DNA of 40,413 nucleotides from Jiangellales bacterium (lineage in GTDB: Bacteria > Actinomycetota > Actinomycetes > Jiangellales > Jiangellaceae): positions 77,146-117,558 of the forward strand of contig JAUJNY010000001.1 in the NCBI GenBank assembly GCA_030447955.1, written 5' to 3'. A program made the position numbers and the translations under genes. The notes below the pieces were generated by a model that saw nothing but the letters and a program-made list of their open reading frames with translations, made no database searches and was not told the DNA's origin. Below are positions 1-8,578 of the stretch, in pieces. Numbering within the stretch: position 1 is the first letter of the stretch; each line of letters opens with the position of its first letter.

Positions 1-1997
1 GCACTCGGCGTGGCCGTCGCCGTGGCCGCAAGGCGCACCGGCTCGGGGAACGCCAGCACCGGCTGTCCTTCCAACGCTCCGATCATGAACGCCGTCCAGG
101 TCCGGGCAGGGAACTCCGCGCCGAAGAAGGTGGAAAGACCGCCGACGCCATCGAGGTCGGCCTTACCTGCGTCGCCGCGCACGTACATCACGGCCGCGGC
201 CAACTGTGGGGTGTAGCCGACGAACCAGGAGGCGGTGGTGCTGTCGGGTAGCAAGGCGGCAGTACCGGTCTTGCCGGCGGCCGGACGGTCGAGGAGGCGC
301 GCCGCCTGCCCGGTGCCGTCGCGGACCACCTGCCGCAACGCGTATGTCACGTCGGCGGTGACGTCGGCGGTGAAGACCTGTTGCGCCTCCGGCTCGGCGC
401 GGTACAGGGGCTCGCCGCCGGCCAAGCGTACCTCGCTCACCGAGTACCAGTCCGCCTGCGCACCCTGGGCGGCGAACGTGGCGTACGCGTCGGCCATCTG
501 GACCGGCGATATGTCGGCTGTGCCGAGGGTGATGCGCGCGTTGGGCTTCAGCCCCGGTGTGTCCTGGGGCACACCGGCCCGCACCGCGGCGTCCAGCACG
601 GTGTCGGGCCCGAGCTGGAGCGTGAGGTCGACGAAGGCGGTGTTGATCGACTTCTCGGTCGCCTCGACGATGCCGACGGACTCGCCGTAGTCGTCGTGGA
701 ACTCGTTCGCGACCTTGCCGCCACCCGGCAGCCGGAGCGGGGAGTTGCCAGCGAAGCGGTCGCGCAGCGAGACGCCGTTCTCCAGCCCGGCCGCGAGCGT
801 GAAGGCCTTGAACGACGAGCCGGGCTGGCGCCCGGTCGTGGCCCAGTTGCGCTGCTCGGTGACGAAGTCGGGACCGCCGTACATCGCCACCAGCTCGCCA
901 GTGCCGGGACGAACCGCGGCGATGGCCGGGTGCACGCCGCGGGCGTCGCGGGTCGGCGCCTCCTGCTGCACCGCGGCCACGGCGGCGGCTTGGGCCTGCC
1001 GGTCGAACGTCGTGACGACGCGCAGGCCGCCGGTGTCGATCTCGGCGTCGTCGTAGCCGAGCTCGTTGAGCTCGCTTCGGACCAGGCTGAGCAGGTAGCC
1101 GTTGGTGCCGCCGAGGCGGTCCTCCTCCCGGTACGGCTCCAGGCGCGGCACCCGCAACCGCTCCGCGCGCCGCTGGTTGATGACGTCCTGCTGGGCCATG
1201 CCGTCGAGGACGTAGTGGAAGCGGTCCTCGAGCGCGGCGCGGTTGGACCGCTCGACGGCGGGGTCGTAGCTGCCGGGAGAGCGGAGGACGGCGGCGAGGG
1301 TGGCCCCCTGCGCAACGCTGAGCTCGCTCGCGGAGGTGCCGAAGTACTCCTGAGCCGCGGTCTCGATTCCGTAGGCACCGCGCCCGAAGTAAATGGTGTT
1401 GAGGTAGTCCTCGAGAATGCGATCCTTGTCCTGCTGCTGGTCGACCTTGAGTGCGACGAAGAACTCCCGCGCCTTGCGCACCAGCGTGCGGTCTTGGGTC
1501 AGGTAGTAGTTCTTCACGTACTGCTGGGTGATCGTCGAGCCGCCCTGGAGGGGAGCCCCCGTCAGGTTGTTCCAGGCGGCGCGGATGATGCCCGTGGGGG
1601 ACACGCCGCGGTTGTCGTAGAAGGAGCGGTCCTCGGCGGCGATCACCGCCTGCTCCACATGGTCGGGGATCTGCTCGAGGCTCACCGGGACGCGGTTCTC
1701 GGTGGAGAACCGGCCGAGCTCGGTCTCGCCGTCGGAGTAGTAGACGATCGTCGCCTGCGACGTGGCGAAGGCGTTGGCGTCCGGCACGGACACCATGAGG
1801 TAGCCCGCGACAAAGGCACCCAGCCCCAACACCAACGCCACCAGCGCGGTAATCCCGATCCACTTGCCCGCCCGGGCAAACCTCCGGCGCCCACGCCGGC
1901 GGGTGCGGTACGGCCGAGCCGCGGTCGGGCCCCGTCCGGTGCCGCGTGCGGTGTACGTGGCGGAGGTAGGAGCCCAGCTTGCTCGCTCGTCGCTCAC
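1..1997 (-). CDS. ponA: Bifunctional class A penicillin-binding protein (C-terminus cut by the window edge)
   Basis: Polymerises lipid II into glycan strands and cross-links the peptides, acting outside the membrane. About 665 codons are visible, with no stop before base 1. A basic, Arg-rich cytoplasmic tail (residues 1-45) precedes one membrane anchor (about 46-70). The GT51 glycosyltransferase motif EDRSFYDNRG follows, with catalytic Glu near residue 122, then QGGSTITQQ. The transpeptidase domain has SSFK (Ser near 394), SIN (near 450) and KTGTA (near 576). A Thr/Ala/Pro-rich tail begins at the edge. The start is the GTG at 1997; a second in-frame GTG lies at 2003 and a stop lies just upstream, so the start is known within two codons. 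DUF5318, padR and ino1 next door match the ponA1-ino1 neighbourhood of Mycobacterium tuberculosis. Confidence 0.93.
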   Translation of the reverse strand, partial: MSDERASWAPTSATYTARGTGRGPTAARPYRTRRRGRRRFARAGKWIGITALVALVLGLGAFVAGYLMVSVPDANAFATSQATIVYYSDGETELGRFSTENRVPVSLEQIPDHVEQAVIAAEDRSFYDNRGVSPTGIIRAAWNNLTGAPLQGGSTITQQYVKNYYLTQDRTLVRKAREFFVALKVDQQQDKDRILEDYLNTIYFGRGAYGIETAAQEYFGTSASELSVAQGATLAAVLRSPGSYDPAVERSNRAALEDRFHYVLDGMAQQDVINQRRAERLRVPRLEPYREEDRLGGTNGYLLSLVRSELNELGYDDAEIDTGGLRVVTTFDRQAQAAAVAAVQQEAPTRDARGVHPAIAAVRPGTGELVAMYGGPDFVTEQRNWATTGRQPGSSFKAFTLAAGLENGVSLRDRFAGNSPLRLPGGGKVANEFHDDYGESVGIVEATEKSINTAFVDLTLQLGPDTVLDAAVRAGVPQDTPGLKPNARITLGTADISPVQMADAYATFAAQGAQADWYSVSEVRLAGGEPLYRAEPEAQQVFTADVTADVTYALRQVVRDGTGQAARLLDRPAAGKTGTAALLPDSTTASWFVGYTPQLAAAVMYVRGDAGKADLDGVGGLSTFFGAEFPARTWTAFMIGALEGQPVLAFPEPVRLAATATATPS

Positions 1998-2097
1998 GAC
2001 CACGCTTCGTGTCGATGGGATGTCGAAGCGTCACAATAGTGCTGCTGCGGCGCATCCGGGGTCACTCCACCGAAGCTGCCGCTCATCAGGCTGCCGT

Positions 2098-2508
2098 TCA
2101 CCGGTCCTCCACCGCGCTGCGCCGCCGGGAGGACGCACGACGCGGCACCCCGTCGCCGAGGACGTAGGAGAGGGTCAGATAGTTCCAGCCGCAGCCCTGG
2201 CAGACCTCCACCACGTAGACCCGAAACTGGGCGTGCTCTCGGGCCATGAGCTCGAGCTCCGCGCTGCGCCGGACCCGCCCCGAGTACTGGCCCAGCTCAT
2301 CACCGAAGACGTAGGTCACATGGGTCAGCGGCTCGCGCCGGCACACCGGGCAGCTGCGGTCGCTCGCCTCGCCGTGGAACTTCGCGGCCCGCAGCAGGTA
2401 CGGGTCCGCGTCGCAAACGTCGCTCGGGTGGGCGCTGCCACCGAACAGGGACCTCAACGTCGCCCGCCGCTGCAGCGAGTAGTCGACGACCGCGCGCTGG
2501 GACCACAC
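2098..2508 (-). CDS. DUF5318 family protein (putative zinc-binding, actinobacterial)
   Basis: Conserved actinobacterial protein of unknown function, about 136 residues. It opens with AVVDYSLQRRATLRSL and has two Cys pairs, CPVC and CQGC, which probably form one zinc site. The conserved stretch around VYVVEVCQGCGWN marks the DUF5318 family. I chose the GTG at 2508 because family members begin a few residues before the AVVDY motif. Two in-frame ATGs near 2571 are alternatives, and the frame stays open to 2691, but that upstream part overlaps the padR promoter region and looks non-coding. The gene reads the same way as the penicillin-binding protein and is divergent from padR. This pairing is known from mycobacteria (Rv0049-Rv0050). 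The function is not inferable here. Confidence 0.85.
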   Translation of the reverse strand: MWSQRAVVDYSLQRRATLRSLFGGSAHPSDVCDADPYLLRAAKFHGEASDRSCPVCRREPLTHVTYVFGDELGQYSGRVRRSAELELMAREHAQFRVYVVEVCQGCGWNYLTLSYVLGDGVPRRASSRRRSAVEDR

Positions 2509-2607
2509 GCCACGAGGGTACGGGGAGGCGACACGTGCCGGCCCGAGCAAGCGGCCCGGCCCGTGCATCATGAGCGGCCCGCCGAAAGGCGTCGTGGCGC
2601 AGCTGTC

Positions 2608-2637
2608 TTGCAGATGAACTCGAGCGCACCGTAAGGT
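2608..2637 (+). promoter_or_regulatory. Candidate padR-ino1 promoter
   Basis: TTGCAG at 2608-2613 and TAAGGT at 2632-2637 are separated by 18 bases, fitting an actinobacterial housekeeping promoter. The expected transcription start falls just before or inside the dyad at 2649-2673. Read by eye only. Confidence 0.45.
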
Positions 2638-2648
2638 GTCCAATCTGT

Positions 2649-2673
2649 CCGATGTATCGGAGTGATACATCGG
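2649..2673. promoter_or_regulatory. Perfect inverted repeat, probable PadR operator
   Basis: CCGATGTATC at 2649-2658 is mirrored exactly by GATACATCGG at 2664-2673, with GGAGT between. The ATGT...ACAT outer bases recall PadR-family operators, although the spacing (11 bases) is longer than the 8 described for Bacillus PadR. It overlaps the expected start point of the padR promoter and lies 68 bases before the padR start codon, so autorepression is the simplest reading. The binding protein is inferred from position, not seen. Confidence 0.65.
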
Positions 2674-2741
2674 CCTGATGCACCAGCCCATCGGTGGCGC
2701 CAGCCGGCGCGCCGCAGCCGTCGTCCTCGGGAGTCCCCGTC

Positions 2742-3368
2742 GTGAGCAGGCGCAGCGCCGTGCTCGAGCTCGCCGTCCTCGGCTTGCTGAAAGACGCCCC
2801 GATGCACGGGTACGAGCTGCGCAAGCGGCTGGTCTCGCTGCTCGGCTGGGGTCGGGCTTTCTCCTACGGCACGCTCTACCCCTGCCTCAAGGAGATGCTG
2901 CGGCAGGGGTTGATCGCGGCGGACGCCGAAACCGCGGAGGCGGGCAACGGCTCCGCGCTGCGCACCCGGACGCTCACGGCGGGGCGCCGGGCGCGGATCG
3001 TCTACCAGCTCACCCCCGCCGGCCAGGAGCGCTTCGTCGAGATGCTCGGACAGGCCGGACCGTCCTCCTGGGAGGACGAGCCGTTCGGCGTGCACTTTGC
3101 GTTCTTCGCACAAACCGACGCGCAGGTGCGGATGCGCATCCTCGAGGGCAGGCGGAGCCGGCTGGAGGAGCGGCTGGAGGCCTTCCGTTCGTCGCTGCAG
3201 CGCACCCGCGCCCGGCTCGACGCGTACACGCTGGAGCTGCAGCGCCACGGCCTGGAGTCGGTGGAGCGTGAGGTCCGCTGGCTCGACGAGCTGATCGACT
3301 CAGAGCGGCGCAGGGCCCGAAACGGTGGGCGTCAAGACCTGAGACCGCAACACACGACAGAGAGGTGA
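2742..3368 (+). CDS. PadR family transcriptional regulator
   Basis: DNA-binding regulator of 208 residues. The N-terminal winged helix (about 1-100) has the PadR pattern [20 protein letters not shown] followed by [19 protein letters not shown]. The C-terminal half (about 110-190) is helical and charged, as in the dimerisation domain of long PadR proteins. The GTG at 2742 is chosen because GGGAG lies 8 bases upstream and family homology starts directly after it; an upstream in-frame start at 2694 would add only low-complexity residues. The stop lies 8 bases before ino1, so the two genes are probably one operon. M. tuberculosis has the same pair (Rv0047c-ino1), which suggests control of inositol synthesis. 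The ligand is unknown. Confidence 0.9.
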   Translation: MSRRSAVLELAVLGLLKDAPMHGYELRKRLVSLLGWGRAFSYGTLYPCLKEMLRQGLIAADAETAEAGNGSALRTRTLTAGRRARIVYQLTPAGQERFVEMLGQAGPSSWEDEPFGVHFAFFAQTDAQVRMRILEGRRSRLEERLEAFRSSLQRTRARLDAYTLELQRHGLESVEREVRWLDELIDSERRRARNGGRQDLRPQHTTER

Positions 3369-3376
3369 GGACCGCG

Positions 3377-4456
3377 ATGGGTTCGGTTCGCGTGGCGATC
3401 GTCGGCGTGGGCAACTGTGCGGCGTCGCTTGTCCAGGGCGTCCACTACTACCGCGACGCCGACCCGGACCAGCGGGTTCCGGGCCTCATGCACGTCCAGC
3501 TCGGCCAGTACCACGTGCGTGACATCGAGTTCGTCGCCGCCTTCGATGTCGACGCCAAGAAGGTCGGGCGTGACCTCTCCGAGGCGATCGTCGCCAGTGA
3601 GAACAACACGATCTCGATCTGCGAGGTCCCGCCGCTTGGCGTCGCCGTGCAACGCGGCAACACCCTCGACGGCCTCGGGCGCTACTACCGCGAGACGATC
3701 ACCGAGTCCGACGAGGAGGCGGTCGACGTGGCCGCGGCACTGCGCCGGGCCCGCGCGGACGTCGTGGTGTGCTACCTCCCGGTGGGCTCCCAGGAGGCGG
3801 TGGAGTTCTACGCCCAGTGCGCGCTCGACGCCGAGGTGGCCTTTGTCAACGCACTGCCCGTCTTCATCGCGGGGACGCCGGAGTGGGCGGAGAAGTTCGA
3901 GCGCGCCGGCGTACCGATCGTCGGGGACGACATCAAGAGCCAGGTCGGCGCCACGATCACCCACCGGGTGCTCGCCAAGCTGTTCGAGGATCGCGGCGTC
4001 GTCCTCGACCGCACGATGCAGCTGAACGTTGGCGGCAACATGGACTTCATGAACATGCTGGAGCGCGACCGGTTGGAGTCCAAGAAGGTCTCCAAGACGC
4101 AGGCGGTCACCTCCAACGTTAAGCACGACCTGGGCAAACGCAACGTCCACATCGGGCCCAGCGACTACGTGCCCTGGCTGGATGACCGCAAGTGGGCGTA
4201 CGTCCGGCTGGAGGGGCGCGCCTTCGGTGACGTCCCGCTGTCACTGGAGTACAAGCTGGAGGTCTGGGACTCCCCCAACTCCGCCGGCGTGATCATCGAC
4301 GCCGTCCGCTGCGCCAAGATCGCCCAGGATCGTGGCATCGGTGGCCCGGTCTTCTCGGCCTCCTCCTACTTCATGAAGTCCCCGCCGGAGCAGCTGCCAG
4401 ACGATGAGGCCCGGGAGCGGCTCGAACAGTTCATCCGCGGCGAGAGCGACCGCTGA
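3377..4456 (+). CDS. ino1: Inositol-3-phosphate synthase
   Basis: Converts glucose-6-phosphate to 1L-myo-inositol 1-phosphate with NAD as internal redox cofactor. It is the first step toward phosphatidylinositol, mycothiol and related actinobacterial inositol compounds. The 359-residue protein has the Rossmann motif [13 protein letters not shown] at about 9-21, [15 protein letters not shown] in the middle, and the conserved lysine region SKTQAV and [15 protein letters not shown]. Length and motifs fit the prokaryotic MIPS family. The ATG at 3377 is preceded by GAGAGG/GTGAGG; an in-frame GTG at 3365 overlaps the padR stop and is less likely. Its place behind padR and the dyad at 2649-2673 suggests co-transcription and regulation by PadR. 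Confidence 0.95.
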   Translation: MGSVRVAIVGVGNCAASLVQGVHYYRDADPDQRVPGLMHVQLGQYHVRDIEFVAAFDVDAKKVGRDLSEAIVASENNTISICEVPPLGVAVQRGNTLDGLGRYYRETITESDEEAVDVAAALRRARADVVVCYLPVGSQEAVEFYAQCALDAEVAFVNALPVFIAGTPEWAEKFERAGVPIVGDDIKSQVGATITHRVLAKLFEDRGVVLDRTMQLNVGGNMDFMNMLERDRLESKKVSKTQAVTSNVKHDLGKRNVHIGPSDYVPWLDDRKWAYVRLEGRAFGDVPLSLEYKLEVWDSPNSAGVIIDAVRCAKIAQDRGIGGPVFSASSYFMKSPPEQLPDDEARERLEQFIRGESDR

Positions 4457-4500
4457 GCATCGCCCTACTCGCCTTACTGCCCTCCCGCCTCCCCTGACGA

Positions 4501-4548
4501 AGTTGTCAGACCCACGCCGCGCTCCAGCACGGTGAGGGTCTGACAACT
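4501..4548. repeat. Perfect 13-bp inverted repeat after ino1
   Basis: AGTTGTCAGACCC at 4501-4513 is repeated exactly in inverse at 4536-4548, with a 22-base spacer. It could form a long hairpin 44 bases after the ino1 stop. There is no T-run, so it may be an actinobacterial-type terminator without a U tract, or a dispersed palindromic repeat. I saw no second copy in this window. Confidence 0.7.
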
Positions 4549-4577
4549 CGCGATGGGGGCGGCTTCCCCCGCGCAGT

Positions 4578-4583
4578 TACGCT
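4578..4583 (+). promoter_or_regulatory. -10 element of a likely leaderless MFS transcript
   Basis: TACGCT ends 6 bases before the GTG start at 4590. This spacing puts transcription start at or beside the start codon. No Shine-Dalgarno sequence is visible, which agrees. Confidence 0.45.
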
Positions 4584-4589
4584 GCCGAG

Positions 4590-5942
4590 GTGGCCTCCGG
4601 GGGGCCCGCCGGCGAGGTGGGCGAGCGACCCCGCTCCTTCCTGGGGGACCTACGCGTCGTCCTTCGCGGCAAGGACTTCCGGCGGCTCTTCGCCGTCCGG
4701 TTGACCTCGCAGGGAGCCGATGGTGTCTTCCAGGTGGCGCTGGCCTCGTACGTGTTCTTCTCACCGGAGCGCCAGACCTCAGCCGCTGACGCGGCCGCCG
4801 CCTTTGCCGCCCTGCTGCTGCCTTACTCCCTCGTCGGCCCGTTCGCCGGTGTGCTGCTCGACCGCTGGCGGCGCCGGCAGGTGCTGGTGTGGGCCAACGT
4901 CACCCGCACGGTCCTCGTGCTCGGGGTAGCGGCGCTGGTTATCGGTGGCGCCACTGGTCCAGGCTTCTACGCCGCGGTGCTGAGCGTCCTCAGCGTCAAC
5001 CGGTTCCTGCTCGCCGGGCTCGGCGCCGCACTGCCGCACGTAGTCCCGCGCCACGAGCTGGTCATGGCCAACGCGGTCTCGCCCACCTCGGGGACGGTCG
5101 CCGCGCTGGTCGGCGCAGCAGCCGGTTTCGGCCTGCAACGGGTCGTGGGGGGATCCTCCGCCGGCGACGTCGCCGAGCTGACGGTCCTGGTGACGGCCGC
5201 AGCGGCCTACCTGGCGGCTGGGTTGCTCGCCCTGCGGATGCATCCGGACCTGCTCGGCCCGGACGACGTAAGCGGGACGGCTGCGCTGGGGCGCGCGTTC
5301 CACCACGTCGCCCGGGGCCTGTTGGAGGGGGCCAGGCACGTGCTCGGGCGGCGGCGAGCGGCGTACGGTCTCGCCGCTATCGCCGCGCACCGCTTCGCGT
5401 ACGGGATCTCGACGATCGCGACCATCCTGCTGTACCGCAACTACTTCAACGACCCCGCTGACGTCGACGCCGGACTCGCCGGCCTCGGACTGGCCTTTGC
5501 CGCCTCGGGCATTGGCTTCGCCGCCGCCGCGGTCATCACTCCGGTCGTGACCCGGCGGTTGCGCAAGGAGGCGTGGGTCACTCTGCTGCTCGGCGCCGCG
5601 GCGGTGGTCGAGGTCTTCCCCGGAGCGCTGTACACCGAAGCCAGCCTGCTCATCGCCGCGGCGTTCCTCGGGGTCGCCTCCCAGGGAATCAAGATCTGTG
5701 TGGACACCCTCGTACAGGAGGACGTCGACGACGCCTTTCGAGGGCGGGTCTTCTCCTTCTACGACGTCGTCTTCAACGTCGCGTTCGTGGCTGCCGCGGG
5801 GTTCGCCGCGGCCACCCTCCCCGCGAGCGGCAAGTCCTACCCCGTCCTGGCCGTCATCGCGCTCGGGTACGCAGTGACCGCACTGGGGTACGGCCGGGCG
5901 AGCGCGACGCTCGGGCGCACGACTCCAGAAAGGGTCGGCTGA
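4590..5942 (+). CDS. MFS transporter
   Basis: Integral membrane protein of 450 residues with about 12 hydrophobic segments, typical of major facilitator permeases. The loop after the second segment reads GVLLDRWRRRQVL, the MFS signature between helices 2 and 3. A charged cytoplasmic N-terminus (1-35) comes before the first helix. The substrate cannot be read from the sequence; it is likely a drug or metabolite exporter of the broad group with a D-R-x-x-R-R loop. The GTG at 4590 has no ribosome site but follows a -10 element. The stop is 28 bases before the next gene. The preceding inverted repeat separates it from ino1, so it is probably its own transcription unit. Confidence 0.85.
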   Translation: MASGGPAGEVGERPRSFLGDLRVVLRGKDFRRLFAVRLTSQGADGVFQVALASYVFFSPERQTSAADAAAAFAALLLPYSLVGPFAGVLLDRWRRRQVLVWANVTRTVLVLGVAALVIGGATGPGFYAAVLSVLSVNRFLLAGLGAALPHVVPRHELVMANAVSPTSGTVAALVGAAAGFGLQRVVGGSSAGDVAELTVLVTAAAAYLAAGLLALRMHPDLLGPDDVSGTAALGRAFHHVARGLLEGARHVLGRRRAAYGLAAIAAHRFAYGISTIATILLYRNYFNDPADVDAGLAGLGLAFAASGIGFAAAAVITPVVTRRLRKEAWVTLLLGAAAVVEVFPGALYTEASLLIAAAFLGVASQGIKICVDTLVQEDVDDAFRGRVFSFYDVVFNVAFVAAAGFAAATLPASGKSYPVLAVIALGYAVTALGYGRASATLGRTTPERVG

Positions 5943-5970
5943 CCCTCCGCGCGCAAGGCAGGATGTTTGC

Positions 5971-6519
5971 GTGCCTACCCATGTCGCGCTGCTGCGCGGC
6001 ATCAACGTCGGTGGGCGCAACAAGGTCACGATGGCGGACCTGCGCCAGGTCGTGACGTCGCTGGGGTGCACGGACGTCGCCACCTACATCCAGAGCGGCA
6101 ACGTTGTGTTCACGAGCCCGAAGGCAGATACCGCCGAGCTTGCCGCGGCTCTCGAGCACGCGATCGCGGAGAACATCGGCGTACGCCCCCGGGTGCTGGT
6201 GTTGTCCCGCGCCGAGCTGGCGCAGGTGATCGCCGACAACCCCTTCCCTGACGAGTCCGACCCCAAGTGCCTGCACGCCGTGATCAGCATCGTCGGGTTC
6301 GGGCCGGACGAGGTCCGCAGCGTCGCCAACTCCCTGCAGCGCGCTCGACAGCGAGGCAGCCGGGAAGAGGCGCACGTGGTCGGGCGCACGCTGTACCTGC
6401 GTACCCCTGACGGGCTCGCCCGCAGCGAGCTGGCTGCGCACCTGGCCCGACCGGGAGCGAAGTCAACCGCGCGCAACTGGGCAACGGTCTCCAAGCTGAT
6501 GGCCCTGCTGGACGCCTGA
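5971..6519 (+). CDS. DUF1697 family protein
   Basis: A 182-residue protein opening with HVALLRGINVGGRNKVTM, the hallmark of DUF1697, followed by DLRQVVTSLGCTDVATYIQSGNVVF. No enzymatic function is established for the family. No signal peptide or membrane segment is visible, so it is cytoplasmic. The GTG at 5971 comes 6 bases after CAGGAT (5959-5964), again the spacing expected for a leaderless transcript, and there is no ribosome binding site. It ends 32 bases from the convergent cca gene. Confidence 0.88.
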   Translation: MPTHVALLRGINVGGRNKVTMADLRQVVTSLGCTDVATYIQSGNVVFTSPKADTAELAAALEHAIAENIGVRPRVLVLSRAELAQVIADNPFPDESDPKCLHAVISIVGFGPDEVRSVANSLQRARQRGSREEAHVVGRTLYLRTPDGLARSELAAHLARPGAKSTARNWATVSKLMALLDA

Positions 6520-6551
6520 CCCGCTGGTCGAGGTGGCGAAGGCGGAGAAGG

Positions 6552-8000
6552 TCAGCCCGCCTGCTCAGCCCACCAGCGCAGCAGCTCCTCGCGGGCGGCC
6601 TCGCGGCCCAGTGGGCCCCGGTCCAGGCGCAGCTCGAGCAGGTGGTGCCAGGCGCGGCCGACGTCACGACCGGGCGGGATTCCGAGCACGGCCATGATCT
6701 CGTGGCCGTCCAGGTCCGGGCGCAGCGCGGCGAGCTCCTCCTGCTCGGCCAGCCGCGCGATGTGCTCCTCCAGCTGGTCGTACGTCCGCTGCAGCGCTGC
6801 CGCCTTGCGTCGGTTGCGCGTCGTGCAGTCGGCTCGGGTCAGCACATGCAGGCGCTCGAGCAGCGGGCCGGCGTCCCGTACGTAGCGCCGCACCGCCGAG
6901 TCGGTCCACTCCCCCGAGCCGTACCCGTGGAAGCGCAGGTGCAGCTCGACCAGGCGGGCGACGTCGTCCACCACCTCGTTGGGGAAGCGCAGCGCGCGGG
7001 CGCGCCTGCGGGTGAGCTTGGCCCCGACGACCTCGTGGTGGTGGAAGGACACCCCGCCAGCCGCCTCGAAGCGCCTGGTGGCGGGCTTGCCGATGTCGTG
7101 CAACAGCGCGGCCAAGCGCAGCACGAGGTCGGGCCCGTCGCCGGGCAGCCGCTGCTCGAGGGCGATCGCCTGCTCGAGCACGGTGAGGCTGTGCTCGTAG
7201 ACGTCCTTGTGTCGATGGTGCTCGTCGATCTCCAGGCGCAGCGCCGGCAGCTCCGGGAGCACGCGCTGTGCCAGGCCGCTCTCGACGAGCAGGCCGAGGC
7301 CGGCCCGCGGCCGTGGCGAGAGCACGAGCTTGGTGAGCTCGTCCCGCACCCGCTCGGCGGAGACGATGTCGATGCGCCCGGCCATGTCGCGCATGGCGGA
7401 GAACGTCTCGGTGGCGACGGTGAAGCCCAGCTGCCCGGCAAAACGCGCCACCCGCATCATCCGCAGCGGATCGTCGGCGAAGGACACCTCGGGAGCCGCG
7501 GGTGTCCGCAACATCCCGGCGGCGAGGTCGCGCAGCCCCCCGCAGGGGTCGACGAACTCGAGGCCCGGAAGCCGCAGGGCCATGGCGTTGACGGTGAGGT
7601 CCCGCCGGCCCAGGTCGGCCTCGAGGGAGTCGCCGTACGTGACCTCCGGCTTGCGGCTGGCCGGGTCGTAGCTGTCGGCCCGGTAGGTCGTGACCTCGAT
7701 CTGGTACTTGCCCTTGCGCGCACCGATGGTGCCGAACGCCTGGCCGATGTCCCACACGGAGTCGGCCCAGCCGGTGAGCAGCCGCTTGGTCTTGTCGGGG
7801 CGGGCCTCGGTGGTCAGGTCGAGTTCGTCAACCGGCCGGTCGAGCAAGGCGTCGCGGACCGGACCGCCCACCAGGGCGAGCTCGTGGCCGGCCCGGGTGA
7901 ACCGCGCGCCAAGCTCGTCGAGCAGTGGAGTGACCGCCAGCAGCTGGCGCACCGCGCGCTGCTGGACGGCGTCGAGGCGTCCGGGCGGGGCGGCGGTCAC
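6552..8000 (-). CDS. cca: CCA tRNA nucleotidyltransferase with HD domain
   Basis: Adds or repairs the 3' CCA end of tRNA. The 482-residue protein has the class II nucleotidyltransferase head (about 25-160) with LVGGPVRDALLDRP, the RRDLTVNAMAL motif, and the RNA-binding region DDPLRMMRVARFA. An HD domain follows with LLHDIGKPATRR, as in actinobacterial PcnA (Rv3907c). The usual metal-binding DxD appears here as E59-L-D61 (read DELD), so the first aspartate is replaced by glutamate. The two tRNA genes in this window lack encoded CCA, so the activity is needed. The gene is divergent from the nudix hydrolase, as in M. tuberculosis. The start shown is the first one in a long frame; the N-terminal 20 residues are uncertain. 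Confidence 0.93.
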   Translation of the reverse strand: MTAAPPGRLDAVQQRAVRQLLAVTPLLDELGARFTRAGHELALVGGPVRDALLDRPVDELDLTTEARPDKTKRLLTGWADSVWDIGQAFGTIGARKGKYQIEVTTYRADSYDPASRKPEVTYGDSLEADLGRRDLTVNAMALRLPGLEFVDPCGGLRDLAAGMLRTPAAPEVSFADDPLRMMRVARFAGQLGFTVATETFSAMRDMAGRIDIVSAERVRDELTKLVLSPRPRAGLGLLVESGLAQRVLPELPALRLEIDEHHRHKDVYEHSLTVLEQAIALEQRLPGDGPDLVLRLAALLHDIGKPATRRFEAAGGVSFHHHEVVGAKLTRRRARALRFPNEVVDDVARLVELHLRFHGYGSGEWTDSAVRRYVRDAGPLLERLHVLTRADCTTRNRRKAAALQRTYDQLEEHIARLAEQEELAALRPDLDGHEIMAVLGIPPGRDVGRAWHHLLELRLDRGPLGREAAREELLRWWAEQAG

Positions 8001-8068
8001 GGCCGACCAGGGTACGGCCCTGGGCAGTCTGACCTCCCGGCCTGCGGGTGCACCGCCGGCCCCCCGCT

Positions 8069-8074
8069 TACGAT
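8069..8074 (+). promoter_or_regulatory. -10 element before the nudix gene, leaderless spacing
   Basis: TACGAT is followed by exactly six bases and then the ATG at 8081. The same geometry is seen before the genes at 4590, 5971 and 40207. Confidence 0.5.
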
Positions 8075-8080
8075 CGAGGG

Positions 8081-8578
8081 ATGCCGCGTCACCCCGCCGC
8101 CGCGTCCGGGCGCCGCGGTCATCAGCCAGCGTCGGCGCGCCGGCTGCGCAAGGTGGAGGAGACCTCGGCTGGTGGTCTCGTCGTCGACCGCTCGGCCGGG
8201 GACTCCAGGGGGGCGCTCATCGCCCGGGTCAACCGCCGCGGGCACCTGGAGTGGGTGCTGCCCAAGGGCCACCTCGAGGAAGGGGAGACGGCGCAGCAGG
8301 CGGCCGTCCGGGAGGTCCGCGAGGAGACGGGCCTGCAGGCGCGCATCCTGGCACCGCTCGGCAGCATCGACTACTGGTTCGTCGCCGACGGGCGCCGCAT
8401 TCACAAGGTGGTGCACCACTTCCTCCTCGAAGCCGTGGGCGGGGAGCTGTCCGACGCCGACATCGAGGTCACCGAGGTGGCCTGGGTGCCCTTCCCCGAG
8501 CTGGCATCCCGGCTTCGCTACGAGTCCGAGCGCCGGTTGCTGGACCGGGTACCCGAGCTGCTCACAGGCACCTCGTGA
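8081..8578 (+). CDS. NUDIX hydrolase
   Basis: A 165-residue hydrolase of nucleoside-diphosphate-linked compounds. The Nudix box is complete: [20 protein letters not shown], then TGL, matching GX5EX7REUXEEXGU, so catalysis should be intact. The start at ATG 8081 leaves a short basic tail (about 24 residues) before the domain begins at [13 protein letters not shown]. An upstream in-frame GTG at 8048 is less likely because of the -10 element at 8069-8074. The substrate is unknown; the syntenic gene in M. tuberculosis is mutT4 (Rv3908). The stop overlaps the start of the DUF6049 gene by four bases, so translation of the two is probably coupled. Confidence 0.92.
   Translation: MPRHPAAASGRRGHQPASARRLRKVEETSAGGLVVDRSAGDSRGALIARVNRRGHLEWVLPKGHLEEGETAQQAAVREVREETGLQARILAPLGSIDYWFVADGRRIHKVVHHFLLEAVGGELSDADIEVTEVAWVPFPELASRLRYESERRLLDRVPELLTGTS

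Noticed and set aside
163..2055. A 630-codon minus-strand frame and a 552-codon plus-strand frame over the penicillin-binding protein
   Set aside because: The real reading frame has no stop before the window edge and gives all class A penicillin-binding protein motifs; the other frames are Arg/Pro-rich shadows.
7690..8574. N-terminal extension of the DUF6049 gene
   Set aside because: This part lies antisense to cca and across the nudix gene. A signal peptide starts at GTG 8575, which overlaps the nudix stop as expected.
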